Under the pieces are notes generated by a model that worked only from the letters and a program-made list of their open reading frames with translations, did no database searches and was not told the DNA's origin. Shown here piece after piece: positions 9,212-18,344 of a stretch of DNA of 64,000 nucleotides. The DNA is from CAVQFO01 sp963711725. GTDB lineage: Bacteria; Pseudomonadota; Gammaproteobacteria; Nitrococcales; Aquisalimonadaceae. The position numbers and the translations under genes were made by a program. The stretch lies in NCBI GenBank assembly GCA_963711725.1, contig CAVQFO010000023.1, positions 372,001 to 436,000 of the forward strand, given 5' to 3'. The stretch's first letter is position 1, and each line of letters starts with the position of its first letter.

Positions 9212-9244
9212 AAAAGCCTGGGCACCGTCAGTGCCCAGGCTTTT
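9212..9244. terminator. Bidirectional intrinsic terminator
   Basis: A perfect 14-bp stem with a 5-base loop: AAAAGCCTGGGCAC-cgtca-GTGCCCAGGCTTTT. The A-run and T-run make it work on both strands, ending the patatin gene (plus) and the liv operon (minus). Confidence 0.93.
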
Positions 9245-9272
9245 GCATCACTTCGGGGAAAAAGCTCCCGTG

Positions 9273-10491
9273 TCAGGCGGTTTCAGCACCCTCGTGAGCA
9301 GTGCCACCGCCCGTCTTGGTGGATGCGTTCTTCTTCGCCGCCCAGGCACGGAGCTGGCCCACGATGCCCTTGGGGAAGAAATAGACGCTGAGGATGAACA
9401 GCAGGCCCATCCACATGAACCAGCGATCCGGATTCAGAAGGTCGCCGATCACCGGGATCGAACCCACACCGGATCCGGCCATCGGCCTTGAACAGTGCCT
9501 GCAGGTAGTTTTCCGCCACGATAAAGATGGTGGCACCCACCACGGCTCCGTAGAGGGTCCCCATGCCACCGATCACGGTCATCAGCAGAATATTGACCAT
9601 GAGGTTGAACGACAGGGTGGATTCCGGACTGATGTACTGCAGGGAGAGCGCCTGCAGCGAACCCGCCAGAGACGCAACCAGTGCCGAGATGCAGACGTTC
9701 AGAGTCCGGTAGTACATGGTGCGATAACCCAGCGCCTCGGCTCGGAACTCGTTCTCGCGGATGGCCATCAACACTCGGCCAAACGGCGAGTTCATGAAAC
9801 GCAGCATCAACAGGAACAACAACGCGGCGGAAATGAACAGGATGTAGTACATCACCACGGCGCCGTTGAAGCGGAAATCAAACACGGCGTCGCTGGTCAC
9901 TTGGCCGAGGGACCCCGGATGGGAGAACACCCCCCCGATCCAGCCGAAAATATCGAAGCCCGGAACCTTTCCGTCGAACAGCTTGAACCCATACGAAATG
10001 GCGTGGGGCACGGAAAGGATCAGGCCGTCCTCGCCGCCGGTCAGGTGATAGAGCTTCGACACGACAATGCCAAAGGCATAGGCCACGGCCAGCGTCACCA
10101 TGGCGAAGAAGATGGCCTTAACGCGCAGTGAGAACAGCCCGATGAGCAGGGCCAGCACCAGGGACACGGCCAAACCGGCCAGCGTCCCCAGCAGCACGGC
10201 GCCCCAGCCGGGCTCCATGTGCTGGAGGACGATACCCACGCCGTAGGCGCCGATACCGAAAAACATGGTATGGGCGAACGATACGATGGAGGTATAGCCC
10301 AGCAGGATGTCGTAGCTCGCCACCAGGATGATGAAGATACAGATGTTGGAGACCGTCCGGTGAGCGATCGTGCCCGGGAACAGGAACGGCGCCAACGCCA
10401 ATGCAACCACAATCGTCAGCAACGTTACCGTAAGGATTCGGCTGCGCGGCCGATCACCGGAGATCAGGGACATGATGATGGAATTTCTCAT
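9273..10491 (-). pseudogene. livM: Branched-chain amino acid ABC permease LivM, one frameshift
   Basis: The second permease of a HAAT-type importer. The frame opening at 10491 (MRNSIIMSLISGDRPRSR) carries the LivM core with many membrane segments: SNICIFIILVASYDILLGYTSIVSFAHTMFF split across two helices, the EAA-like loop near AIRENEFRAEALGYR, and GGMGTLYGAVVGA. After LFKADG, at about 9480, the frame breaks. The normal C-terminus (PDRWFMWMGLLFILSVYFFP) continues in another frame to a stop at 9273. The span is 3n+1 bases, so one extra base explains it. It starts 12 bp after livH. A sequencing error or a true lesion are both possible; only the last 70 or so residues are affected. Confidence 0.85.
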
Positions 10492-10503
10492 AGTCTCAAT
10501 CCC

Positions 10504-11952
10504 CTACCTCTTGCTCGTGGGCGACAAGCCCATGGGACGCCACATCAGGATCAGGACCATCAGGCCAATGGTGGAGAACAGCGCCACCTCGGGCATGATG
10601 TAGGTCATGTAGTTATTCAGCAGCTCCACCATCAGGGCCGCGTAGAAGCAGCCGGCGATGGAGCCCAGGCCGCCAATGATGATGACGATGATGATGGTTA
10701 CCAGCATCTCGTTGCCCAGGGCAACGGTCACCGATGCCTGATAAAGCCCCCACATCACGCCGCCGGCCCCCGCCAAGGCAGCACCCGCCACGAACACGGC
10801 GATAAACAGCATGTTGATGCGGTAACCGTGGGCCTCCACCATCTCCGGGTTTTCCACCCCGGCACGGATCAGCAGACCAATCTTCGTGCCGTTGATAATG
10901 CGCTTGAGCACCCAGTAGATCAGCAGGCCTATCGCCACGGCCAGAATGCGGTATTTCTCGATGGAAATATCACCGAACGTCAATCCGCCCTGGAGGGTCT
11001 GCGGCCGCGGCATGTTCACCTGGTCAGGCCCCCAGAACACCTGGAGCAGCTCCGCCAGCACGATACCCGCACCGACGGTGACAAGGATCTGCTTCAGATG
11101 GTCGCCATACACCGGCTTGATGACCAGCCTCTCGAACACATAACCGACAATGCCCACGGCGACGAAGGCCAGCACGAAAGCGGGCATGACAATCCCGAGA
11201 TTGGCAATGAACTCGTGCGTCCAACTCCAGTTCGCGAAGACGAACACCGTCACCACTGCCAGACCGGAGCCACACAGTCCCAGCAAGTACTGGTTGGTGG
11301 TGCTGCCATAGACCGGTTCCCGGCCCTTGGATGCCTGACGGGCGCCGAACGCCCAGGCCACGACCAGACCGGCGGCCAGGGCCACCAAGGCCGAAACCAG
11401 GCCGGCCACCCAGCCACCGCTCCAGCCGCTGAAGATCCAGAGCACCAGCAACGCGGCTACGGTGCTCAGACCAGTGAGCTCGAACTGCCGCAGGTGATCG
11501 CCGCCACGGAGCTTGGGATTGGTACGGACCGCACCGGTACCCAGCAAAGTGGACAGAAGCCCAAGCAAGGCGGCGGCAACGAAGCAGATGCCAATTCCCC
11601 AAAGCAGGCTCTGCGACGGTTGCCAGCCGAAGTTCTTCATCATCAGCAAGGGCCACTGCCCGTCCGTCAGACCCGCCACAAGGGTGGCGCCGAAGAATGC
11701 GCCCACCGTAATCAACGCGCCATGGCCCAGGTTCAGCACATGCATCAAACCGAAGGTGAGGGTCATGCCCGAGGCCATGACAAACACCATCAGCCCCATG
11801 GCGAGACCGGCCACGGTCAACGTGACCCAGGACGTGAAGGGAATCCCCACGAAACCAATCAGGATGATGATCGCCAACAGCGAGTAGTGGGGATAATCAG
11901 TGAGAAGGGCTTTAGGATTGAAGGCGCTCTTGGTCATTGTTTCGGTTGCCAT
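10504..11952 (-). CDS. livH: Branched-chain amino acid ABC permease LivH, with a large insertion
   Basis: 482 residues, against roughly 290-310 for usual LivH. The start MATETMTKS follows GGGGGAAG. The family core is present: GLMHVLNLGHGALITVGAF near residues 68-86, then FERLVIKPVYGDHLKQILVTVG, IRAGVENPEMVEAHGYRIN, and IGGLGSIAGCFYAALMVEL near the C-terminus. Between the first block and the FERL block lies about 150-160 extra residues (about 95-250), hydrophobic and holding several predicted membrane helices such as GLVSALVALAAGLVVAWAF. UrtB of urea importers is also long, but its extension is N-terminal. The substrate remains open: amino acid, amide or another small polar compound. Confidence 0.85.
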   Translation of the reverse strand: MATETMTKSAFNPKALLTDYPHYSLLAIIILIGFVGIPFTSWVTLTVAGLAMGLMVFVMASGMTLTFGLMHVLNLGHGALITVGAFFGATLVAGLTDGQWPLLMMKNFGWQPSQSLLWGIGICFVAAALLGLLSTLLGTGAVRTNPKLRGGDHLRQFELTGLSTVAALLVLWIFSGWSGGWVAGLVSALVALAAGLVVAWAFGARQASKGREPVYGSTTNQYLLGLCGSGLAVVTVFVFANWSWTHEFIANLGIVMPAFVLAFVAVGIVGYVFERLVIKPVYGDHLKQILVTVGAGIVLAELLQVFWGPDQVNMPRPQTLQGGLTFGDISIEKYRILAVAIGLLIYWVLKRIINGTKIGLLIRAGVENPEMVEAHGYRINMLFIAVFVAGAALAGAGGVMWGLYQASVTVALGNEMLVTIIIVIIIGGLGSIAGCFYAALMVELLNNYMTYIMPEVALFSTIGLMVLILMWRPMGLSPTSKR

Positions 11953-11965
11953 GACTTCCCCCTGC

Positions 11966-12691
11966 TCACTGGTGGGCATCGAGGCTGAGGCCCAGCAGAC
12001 GCTGCTGCAGTTCCTCGTCCTCGGCCAGATCAGCCATCTTGCCGGCGTGGACGACCTTGCCGTCATCCATCACGGCCACACCATCGCCCAGCGAGCGGGC
12101 GAAATTGAAGTTCTGCTCCACGAGAAGCACCGTGGTGTCCGTTTCCTTGAGCTGGCGGAACGCCTCGATCATGTGCTGAATGATCGCCGGCGCCAGGCCC
12201 TTGGTCGGCTCGTCGATCAGGATGAGCTTCTGGGGTTCCAGCAGGGCGCGCGCGATGGAAAGCATCTGCTTCTGGCCGCCGGAAAGAGCTCCCGCCGGAT
12301 AGTTCCAGAACTTCTTCAAGGCCGGGAACAGATCGAAGATCCATTCCAGTCGTTGCTCGTCCATGGGCCCCGAACGGGCCGCCACTTCCATGTTCTCGCG
12401 CACAGTGAGCATCCCGAAGATGCCCATGTCTTCAGGCACATAACCCACACCCATGCGCGCGATTCGCGGCGTCTGGAACTGGGTGATGTCCTGGCCGTCG
12501 AAGGTCACGGACCCCTGCGAGGCGTTCCACAACCCCATGATGGTACGCAGCGTCGTTGTCTTGCCGGCGCCGTTACGGCCCAGCAACATGGTCAGTTCAC
12601 CGCGCGGCACCACCAGGTCCACGCCGTGAAGAATATGGTAGTGCTCAATGTGGGTGTGAACACCCTTGAGCGTCAGTAGCGGCTCAGCCAT
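11966..12691 (-). CDS. livF: Branched-chain amino acid ABC transporter ATPase LivF
   Basis: 241 residues, normal for LivF. Walker A GRNGAGKTT at about 36-44, Q-loop region, ABC signature LSGGQKQM, Walker B LILIDEPTKGLAP and the H-loop-type VEQNFNFA are present. It hydrolyses ATP on the cytoplasmic face with LivG to drive the LivH-LivM channel. The start MAEPLLTLKG overlaps the end of livG by 8 bp, a typical coupled arrangement; 13 bp separate it from livH. Confidence 0.93.
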   Translation of the reverse strand: MAEPLLTLKGVHTHIEHYHILHGVDLVVPRGELTMLLGRNGAGKTTTLRTIMGLWNASQGSVTFDGQDITQFQTPRIARMGVGYVPEDMGIFGMLTVRENMEVAARSGPMDEQRLEWIFDLFPALKKFWNYPAGALSGGQKQMLSIARALLEPQKLILIDEPTKGLAPAIIQHMIEAFRQLKETDTTVLLVEQNFNFARSLGDGVAVMDDGKVVHAGKMADLAEDEELQQRLLGLSLDAHQ

Positions 12692-13463
12692 TTGCAGCCT
12701 CCTCCGGCGCCTTGCCCAGGTAAGCCTCCTGCACGATCGGCGAAGCAATGACTTCCGCCGGCTCGCCGTCGGCCACCAACTGCCCGTTATGAAGCACGAT
12801 GATGCGATCGGCCAGCGAGCGCACCACATCCATCTTGTGCTCGACCAACAAGACCGTCTTGTCGCCCTGCTTCTTGATTTGCTGGATCAGATCCAGGATC
12901 ACCGGGACTTCGTCGACGCTCATACCCGCGGTGGGTTCGTCGAACATGAAAATTTCCGGTTCCAGCGCGAGCAAAAGGCCAACTTCGAGCTTACGCTGAT
13001 CGCCGTGCGGCAACTCGGCCGCTGTGAGGCCCGCCTTGTTCTGGAGGGACACCTGGCCCAGCCAGTGCATGGCCTTCTCGGTGATCTCCCGATGGCTCTC
13101 GGCCAGTGAAAACAGGTTGAACCCGATACGCGCCCTGGACGCAACCGCCAAGCGAACGTTTTCGAGCACACTGAGTTCGGGAAAGAGGTTGGTCAACTGG
13201 AACGCGCGACCGATCCCCTTGTCGGTTCGCAGGGGCGCGGGCAGCGAGGTGATGTCGTTCCCGAACAGCTTGATGCTGCCGGAGGTGGCCCGGAGTTGCC
13301 CTGATATGAGGTTGAAGTAGGTGGTTTTACCGGCGCCGTTAGGGCCGACGATCGCGGTTAGCGTTCCAGGTTGGAAAGCGCAAGAGACTGAATTGACTGC
13401 TATGTGCCCGCCAAAACGGATCGTCAGGTCCTGGGTTTCGAGGACGGGATTTTCCGACTGCAT
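12684..13463 (-). CDS. livG: Branched-chain amino acid ABC transporter ATPase LivG
   Basis: 259 residues. Walker A GPNGAGKTTYFNLISG, the long LivG-type helical region (RTDKGIGRAFQLTNLFPELSVLENV broken by the Q-loop), signature LPHGDQRKLE and Walker B IFMFDEPTAGMS. The signature is LPHGDQ rather than LSGGQ, close to the LPYGxQR form usual in LivG. The start MQSENPVLETQDLTIRFGG is chosen over upstream codons that translate the terminator hairpin. The livK stop is 142 bp upstream, with a strong terminator-like structure between. Confidence 0.93.
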   Translation of the reverse strand: MQSENPVLETQDLTIRFGGHIAVNSVSCAFQPGTLTAIVGPNGAGKTTYFNLISGQLRATSGSIKLFGNDITSLPAPLRTDKGIGRAFQLTNLFPELSVLENVRLAVASRARIGFNLFSLAESHREITEKAMHWLGQVSLQNKAGLTAAELPHGDQRKLEVGLLLALEPEIFMFDEPTAGMSVDEVPVILDLIQQIKKQGDKTVLLVEHKMDVVRSLADRIIVLHNGQLVADGEPAEVIASPIVQEAYLGKAPEEAANG

Positions 13464-13497
13464 GCTCTCACCCAAATTAAAATTAGAAGGAGACGCG

Positions 13498-13533
13498 AAA
13501 AAACGCCCCGCCCCGGGCATAACCCGGGACGGG
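13498..13533 (-). terminator. Attenuator-type terminator between livK and livG
   Basis: On the minus strand a GC-rich 11-bp stem (CCCGTCCCGGG / CCCGGGGCGGG, one mismatch or wobble, 5-base loop) is followed by GCG and six T. This is a canonical intrinsic terminator inside an operon. It would let the periplasmic binding protein be made in excess over the membrane parts, a known pattern in ABC import operons. Confidence 0.85.
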
Positions 13534-13605
13534 ACCGTCAAGCTCGTACAACGATTGTAGTTTCGTCGACGTTATATTGTTTTTATTGCAACCGCCAGGG
13601 ATTGC

Positions 13606-14799
13606 TTATTTGTTCATCACCGGCACGTTCATCTGGCTGGCCTTGATAACGTCAACCAGCTTCAGAGTCACGCCGCCGCTTTCCTTGGCGCCCGGATCCA
13701 TGGCCACCTTGAAGTGGAACATGTCGCGCATGGCCTGGTGGTCTTCGGGACGGATGTAGATCGGGCCCGAGGCACCCTGGAACTTCAGGCCTTCAAACGC
13801 CTGCAGCAGCTTCTCCGTATCGGTGGAGTTGGCCTTCTTGATCGCATGCACGATCGCCTGGCCTTCCTCGAAGCCGATGTCCGTGAACAGATCGGGCGGG
13901 GAGCTGAAGCGACGGAAGTGCTCCTTCACCAGCCAGTCGTTCACCGAGTTGTTCGGCAGCTTGTAGTAGTAGAACGTGGCGCCGTCGGAGATCGGGGCAT
14001 ACTGAGCAATACCGGCCAGGATGTTGCCGCCGGAGGTCAGATGGATGCCATAGCGCTCCGGATTCAGAGCCTCCAGGCCGCTGAACGGGTTAGCGCCACC
14101 GGCCCAAACGATGAAGATGTACTTGCCGGACGGGCAGTCCGTGGCACCCTTCAGCGCGTTGATCACCTTCTCGCCACCAGCGGTGAAGTCCGTGGTCTTG
14201 AAGGGCAGGAACTCTTCATCAACGACTTTGCCGCCAAGACCGGTCAGGGCCTTCTTGAAGGCTTCGGCGCCGTCGTGACCGAAGGCATAGTCCTGGGCGA
14301 TGGTCGCCGCACAGGCACCCTTGCCGCCGATGGCAATCGCCTGGGCGATGGCGTCCTGAGAGGAGTTACGCTCGATGCGCACCACGTAGCGATTGAACTT
14401 CTCGCCGGTGATGGAATCGGCCACGCCTTCGGGCATGATGATCTTCTGGTACTGCTGAGCGATCGGCAGCACCGCCAGGCTCAGACCGGAAGAGATGGGG
14501 CCGACGGCCAGGGTCACGTCATCGTCACCATAGGCCTTCTGGAACAGAGCGCGGGTGCGCCCGGCGTTGAGCTGGTTGTCCATCTCCAGGATCTTGATAT
14601 CACGATCCAGGACCTTGTTGGTCCCGCCCGTGGCGTAATCAATACCCAGTTCCAGACCACGCTGCAGCTGCTGCCCGTAGGCGGCGAGCACGCCGGTCTT
14701 ACCGTAGATGTGGGCAATCTTGATGTCGTCTTTCGCGGAAGCAGCACCAATCGTCAGGACTGATGCGGCAATCACCGCTGCTTGCAGAACGCGTTTCAT
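13606..14799 (-). CDS. livK: Periplasmic ligand-binding protein of a LivK-type ABC importer
   Basis: 397 residues with a signal peptide (MKRVLQAAVIAASVLTIGAASA, cleavage after ASA). Type I periplasmic binding fold: IKIAHIYGKTGVLAAYG at the start of the mature part, then YGDDDVTLAVGPISSG, and the second lobe KTTDFTAGGEKVINAL. These are features of the branched-chain amino acid/amide (HAAT) receptor group. The start is set by GGGGAGGA 8 nt upstream. It is the first gene of livK-livG-livF-livH-livM. The ligand cannot be named: many relatives bind aromatic acids, urea or amides rather than leucine. Confidence 0.88.
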   Translation of the reverse strand: MKRVLQAAVIAASVLTIGAASAKDDIKIAHIYGKTGVLAAYGQQLQRGLELGIDYATGGTNKVLDRDIKILEMDNQLNAGRTRALFQKAYGDDDVTLAVGPISSGLSLAVLPIAQQYQKIIMPEGVADSITGEKFNRYVVRIERNSSQDAIAQAIAIGGKGACAATIAQDYAFGHDGAEAFKKALTGLGGKVVDEEFLPFKTTDFTAGGEKVINALKGATDCPSGKYIFIVWAGGANPFSGLEALNPERYGIHLTSGGNILAGIAQYAPISDGATFYYYKLPNNSVNDWLVKEHFRRFSSPPDLFTDIGFEEGQAIVHAIKKANSTDTEKLLQAFEGLKFQGASGPIYIRPEDHQAMRDMFHFKVAMDPGAKESGGVTLKLVDVIKASQMNVPVMNK

Positions 14800-15264
14800 T
14801 ATAGTCCTCCCCTTATTCCATAGGACTTTATAGTTGTTTGTTACGCCCCGTTCCAAAACGGGTCGGGGCGTACCAAGTAACGGAGGTTACGACAAAGGAT
14901 ACATGATGCCAAGCCCCTTGTGACGGCCGGATCACCATTGCAAGAGCCGCGCCACTAACGGCTTGGCAAGCCGCGGGAAACGCACCTCTCGCCCCGAAGC
15001 CCGGACCTCCCGCCGAACTCCGAACTGCAGATGTCTTGGGCCCTCGTGAGGATCGACAGGACCGTGAACCAGGAAACGGATCAGCATTCATTTAGTGGTT
15101 ATAACTGTCCGCGGTAACGTGAAGGGTCGATCTGAAGCCTAGGCGCTCTATCCCCCGTACGCAAGCGTGGCCGCGGCGTGACCAGCGCCTCCTTAATGCG
15201 CTCGGGCAGTCATGCTAAGCTTGTGCCAGCTTTCCCAGGCACCGATTTTTCCAGAGGAACACGC
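14800..15264. promoter_or_regulatory. livK leader and livK/yebC divergent region
   Basis: 465 bp without a credible gene. On the livK side, 43-73 bases before the ATG, is a 9-bp perfect stem TACGCCCCG / CGGGGCGTA (14842-14850 with 14864-14872), with an ACGGG/CCGTT subhelix inside the loop. That would lie in the 5' leader if transcription starts upstream of 14875. It may regulate translation or be an operator; no known riboswitch shape is recognised. On the other side, an AGAGGAA site serves yebC. I see no convincing -35/-10 boxes. Confidence 0.4.
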
Positions 15265-16008
15265 ATGGCAGGACATAGTAAGTGGGCCAACATACAGCAT
15301 CGAAAAAAGGCCCAGGATTCCAAGCGCGGTAAAGTTTTCACAAAGCTGATCCGGGAAATCACGGTGGCAGCCCGCTCCGGCGACCCGGACCCGGCAACCA
15401 ACCCTCGGTTACGCCTGGCCGTGGACCGGGCACTTGGCGTCAACATGCCCAAGGACAACATCGAGCGCGCCATCAAACGTGCCAGCGGACAGGATGCCGA
15501 CGCCCAGTTCGAGCAGATCCGCTACGAAGGCTACGGCACCAACGGGGCCGCGGTCATGGTCGACGCCATGACCGACAACCGTAACCGCACGGTGGCCGAA
15601 GTCCGGCATGCCTTCAACAAGTACGGCGGCAATCTGGGCACGGACGGCTCGGTGGCGTTCCTGTTCAATCATCGCGGCGTCATCACCTTCGCTCCGGATA
15701 GCGACGAAGAGCGCATCATGGAAGTGGCCCTGGAAGCCGGCGCGGAAGACGTCGTCACCAACGAGGACGGTTCCATCGACGTGCTGACGGCGCCGGATGA
15801 ATACCTGACGGTGAAGGAAGCCCTCGCGGAAGCCGGCCTGGAGGTGGCGGACTCCGAGCTCACGATGCGCCCGGAGACCACCGTCGAGCTCCACGGCGAT
15901 GAAGGCGCGAAAATGCTCAAGCTGCTGGAGATGTTGGAAGATCTGGACGACGTGCAACAGGTCTACACCAACGCGGAGATCGCCGAGGATGCGTACGCCG
16001 AAGGCTAA
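15265..16008 (+). CDS. yebC: YebC/PmpR family DNA-binding regulatory protein
   Basis: 247 residues, standard length. The signature start MAGHSKWANIQHRKKAQD and KRGKVFTKLIREI, then NMPKDNIERAIKRASG, are intact. YebC proteins bind DNA and act as regulators, and some assist translation of proline-rich stretches. The start after AGAGGAA matches the family. It lies 23 bp before ruvC, the usual gammaproteobacterial order. Confidence 0.96.
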   Translation: MAGHSKWANIQHRKKAQDSKRGKVFTKLIREITVAARSGDPDPATNPRLRLAVDRALGVNMPKDNIERAIKRASGQDADAQFEQIRYEGYGTNGAAVMVDAMTDNRNRTVAEVRHAFNKYGGNLGTDGSVAFLFNHRGVITFAPDSDEERIMEVALEAGAEDVVTNEDGSIDVLTAPDEYLTVKEALAEAGLEVADSELTMRPETTVELHGDEGAKMLKLLEMLEDLDDVQQVYTNAEIAEDAYAEG

Positions 16009-16031
16009 CCGGTTCATCCGGGGCGTCTGAC

Positions 16032-16541
16032 ATGGTCCGCATCCTGGGTATCGATCCCGGCTCGCGGGTGACCGGCTTCGGCATCATCGATTGCCCGGAA
16101 CCTCACCGCCTGTCGTATGTGGCTTCGGGGGTGATTCGCACACAGCAGCGGGAGTTCAGTCTGCGCCTGCGCGTGATCTTCCAGGAGCTGAGCCAGATTA
16201 TTGGGGAATGCGCCCCGGATGAAATGGCCGTGGAGGATGTATTCGTCCAACGCAACCCGTCCACGGCTCTGAAATTGGGGCAGGCCCGCGGCGCCGCCAT
16301 CTGTGCCGGGGTTGTCAGTGACCTGCCGGTGGCCGAGTACACGCCCCGCTCCGTCAAGCAAGCCCTCACGGGTGCCGGCGGTGCCGGCAAGGACCAGGTG
16401 CAATATATGGTGCGACACATACTCGGCCTTACCGGGACTCTCCAGGAAGACGCGGGTGACGCCCTGGCGGTGGCGGTATGCCATAGCCATCAGCGCCGGC
16501 TGGCCGGCCAGTTGGCGGCAAGCGGACGGGGCAAGACATGA
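16032..16541 (+). CDS. ruvC: Crossover junction endodeoxyribonuclease RuvC
   Basis: 169 residues. It resolves Holliday junctions by paired nicks. The acidic catalytic residues are visible in GIDPGSRVTGFG (Asp7), MAVEDVFVQRNP and the C-terminal DAGDALAVAVCH (two Asp). It is second in yebC-ruvC-ruvA-ruvB and overlaps ruvA by 4 bp (ATGA), so the two are translationally coupled. Confidence 0.97.
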   Translation: MVRILGIDPGSRVTGFGIIDCPEPHRLSYVASGVIRTQQREFSLRLRVIFQELSQIIGECAPDEMAVEDVFVQRNPSTALKLGQARGAAICAGVVSDLPVAEYTPRSVKQALTGAGGAGKDQVQYMVRHILGLTGTLQEDAGDALAVAVCHSHQRRLAGQLAASGRGKT

Positions 16542-17140
16542 TCGGCCGGCTTCGGGGGACCCTCCTGGAAAAGCAGCCGCCGTTTCTGATTCTGGACGTG
16601 CACGGTGTGGGCTACGAACTCGAGGCCCCCATGTCGACGTTCTACGATCTGCCCGCCGTGGGCCAGGAGGTGCTCCTGCATACCCACCTCGCAGTGAAGG
16701 AAGATGCCCACAACCTCTTCGGCTTCGGCAGCAAACTGGAGCGATCCCTGTTCCGCAGCCTGATCCGGATCAGCGGGATTGGGCCCAAGCTGGCTCTGGC
16801 CCTGCTCTCCGGCATGCGCCCCGAAGAGCTGATCGACTGCATCGAAAACCAGGATTCCGCCCAGCTCACCCGTCTGCCGGGCGTGGGCCGCAAGACCGCC
16901 GAGCGCCTGGTGATTGAAATGAAGGATCGGGTTGCAGACTTTCACACCACCCCGGGTTCCGGGCCGCGGGCCCCGGCAGCGGGCGGCGGCACCGACGATG
17001 CGGTCTCCGACGCCATCAGCGCCTTGGTGGCCCTGGGCTACAAGCCCGCCGAAGCCGGCCGCCTGGTGCGGCAGTTCCCGACCGACGGGCTGCCCAGCGA
17101 GCAAATTATTCGTCAGGCCCTGCAGCAAGCCGTCCGTTAA
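16538..17140 (+). CDS. ruvA: Holliday junction branch migration complex subunit RuvA
   Basis: 200 residues in three parts: N-terminal OB fold (MIGRLRGTLLEKQPPFLILD), helix-hairpin-helix DNA-binding region (ISGIGPKLALALLSG and LPGVGRKTAERLVIEMKD), and a flexible Ala/Gly/Pro linker before the C-terminal RuvB-contact domain (ISALVALGYKPAEAGRLV). It grips the four-way junction as a tetramer and loads RuvB. It overlaps ruvC by 4 bp. Confidence 0.97.
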   Translation: MIGRLRGTLLEKQPPFLILDVHGVGYELEAPMSTFYDLPAVGQEVLLHTHLAVKEDAHNLFGFGSKLERSLFRSLIRISGIGPKLALALLSGMRPEELIDCIENQDSAQLTRLPGVGRKTAERLVIEMKDRVADFHTTPGSGPRAPAAGGGTDDAVSDAISALVALGYKPAEAGRLVRQFPTDGLPSEQIIRQALQQAVR

Positions 17141-17191
17141 TCCGGATCGTCACGTTGCCACGCCGCCGCACACAGAGGCCATAATAGTTTC

Positions 17192-18244
17192 ATGATCGAA
17201 GCGGACCGCATCATCAGTGCCAAGACGAATTCCGAGGAAGAGGCCATCGACCAGGCCATTCGTCCCCGCACGCTGGCTGACTACACCGGGCAGCTCGAAG
17301 TGCGGAACCGCCTGGACATCTTCATCCGGGCGGCTCGCCAGCGCGAGGAAGCGTTGGACCATGTCCTGATCTTCGGCCCACCCGGCCTGGGCAAGACCAC
17401 TTTGGCTCATATCATTGCCAACGAAATGGGCGTGAACATGCGCCAGACCTCGGGCCCGGTACTGGATAAACCCGGCGATCTGGCGGCCCTGCTGACGAAC
17501 CTGGAACCGCATGACGTCCTGTTCGTGGACGAAATCCATCGCCTGAGCCCGGTCGTGGAGGAAGTGCTCTATCCCGCGATGGAAGATCGAAAGATCGACA
17601 TCCTGATCGGCGAAGGCCCCGCCGCGCGCTCCATCCAGTTGGATCTGCCGCCGTTCACCCTGGTGGGAGCCACCACCCGCGCCGGCCTGCTCACCTCGCC
17701 GCTGCGGGATCGTTTCGGTATCGTCGAGCGGCTGGAGTACTACACCAATGACGACCTTGCCGCCATCGTCGCCCGCTCCGGCCGCCTGCTGAAAGTCTCC
17801 ATGGATGAAAGCGGCGCCTGGGAAATCGCGCGCCGCTCCCGGGGCACGCCCCGAATCGCCAACCGCCTTTTGCGCCGCGTACGCGACTACGCCCAGGTCA
17901 AGGGCGACGGCCACGTCACCGGGGAAATCGCCGACGCGGCCATGGATCTGCTCAACGTCGACCGCAACGGCTTCGACCAGCAGGACCGCAAATTGCTGCT
18001 GACCATCCTGGAGAAATTCGACGGCGGGCCGGTCGGGGTCGACAGCCTGGCGGCCGCCATCGGCGAAGAGCGCGGGACCATAGAGGACGTGGTGGAACCG
18101 TTCCTCATCCAACAGGGGTTCATGATGCGCACGACCCGGGGCCGGATGGCCACCCGCAACGCCTACAGCCATTTCGGGCTGGCGCCGCCGCCCTCGCTGG
18201 CCGCATCTTCGGATCTGTTCGAACAGGCCCGCGACAAGGACTAG
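17192..18244 (+). CDS. ruvB: Holliday junction branch migration DNA helicase RuvB
   Basis: 350 residues, full length. AAA+ motor with Walker A GPPGLGKTT, Walker B LFVDEIHRL, sensor 1 LVGATTRAG, arginine finger region PLRDRFG, and a C-terminal winged helix (IEDVVEPFLIQQGF). It forms hexameric rings that pump DNA through the RuvA-bound junction. It is 51 bp after ruvA; that gap includes CATAATAG, which could serve as a weak -10, so some separate transcription is possible. Confidence 0.97.
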   Translation: MIEADRIISAKTNSEEEAIDQAIRPRTLADYTGQLEVRNRLDIFIRAARQREEALDHVLIFGPPGLGKTTLAHIIANEMGVNMRQTSGPVLDKPGDLAALLTNLEPHDVLFVDEIHRLSPVVEEVLYPAMEDRKIDILIGEGPAARSIQLDLPPFTLVGATTRAGLLTSPLRDRFGIVERLEYYTNDDLAAIVARSGRLLKVSMDESGAWEIARRSRGTPRIANRLLRRVRDYAQVKGDGHVTGEIADAAMDLLNVDRNGFDQQDRKLLLTILEKFDGGPVGVDSLAAAIGEERGTIEDVVEPFLIQQGFMMRTTRGRMATRNAYSHFGLAPPPSLAASSDLFEQARDKD

Positions 18245-18344
18245 GCGTGGGCAAATCGGCTCGTCGCCCCCATGGTCCCGCAAGAGCCCGGCACCGCGAG
18301 GATAAGCGCGAGCGAATCGCGATCGATACCGAACAGACACCTGA

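Noticed and set aside
9475..9490. Programmed ribosomal frameshift in livM
   Set aside because: No slippery heptamer or downstream structure is seen at the break, and the other one-base breaks in the window suggest sequence error.
10504..11952. UrtB urea permease rather than LivH
   Set aside because: UrtB is long through an N-terminal extension; here the extra part is internal and the operon lacks UrtD/UrtE-type features or urease genes.
10219..11988. A long plus-strand open frame (589 codons) across livM and livH
   Set aside because: It is antisense to two clearly coding genes, is rich in Arg/Gln/His/Asp from the GC-rich reverse codons, and has no domain pattern or ribosome-binding site.
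18245..18344. A glmY-type small RNA upstream of glrK, as in enterobacteria
   Set aside because: Only 100 bp are available, with no sigma54 promoter, operator or terminator.
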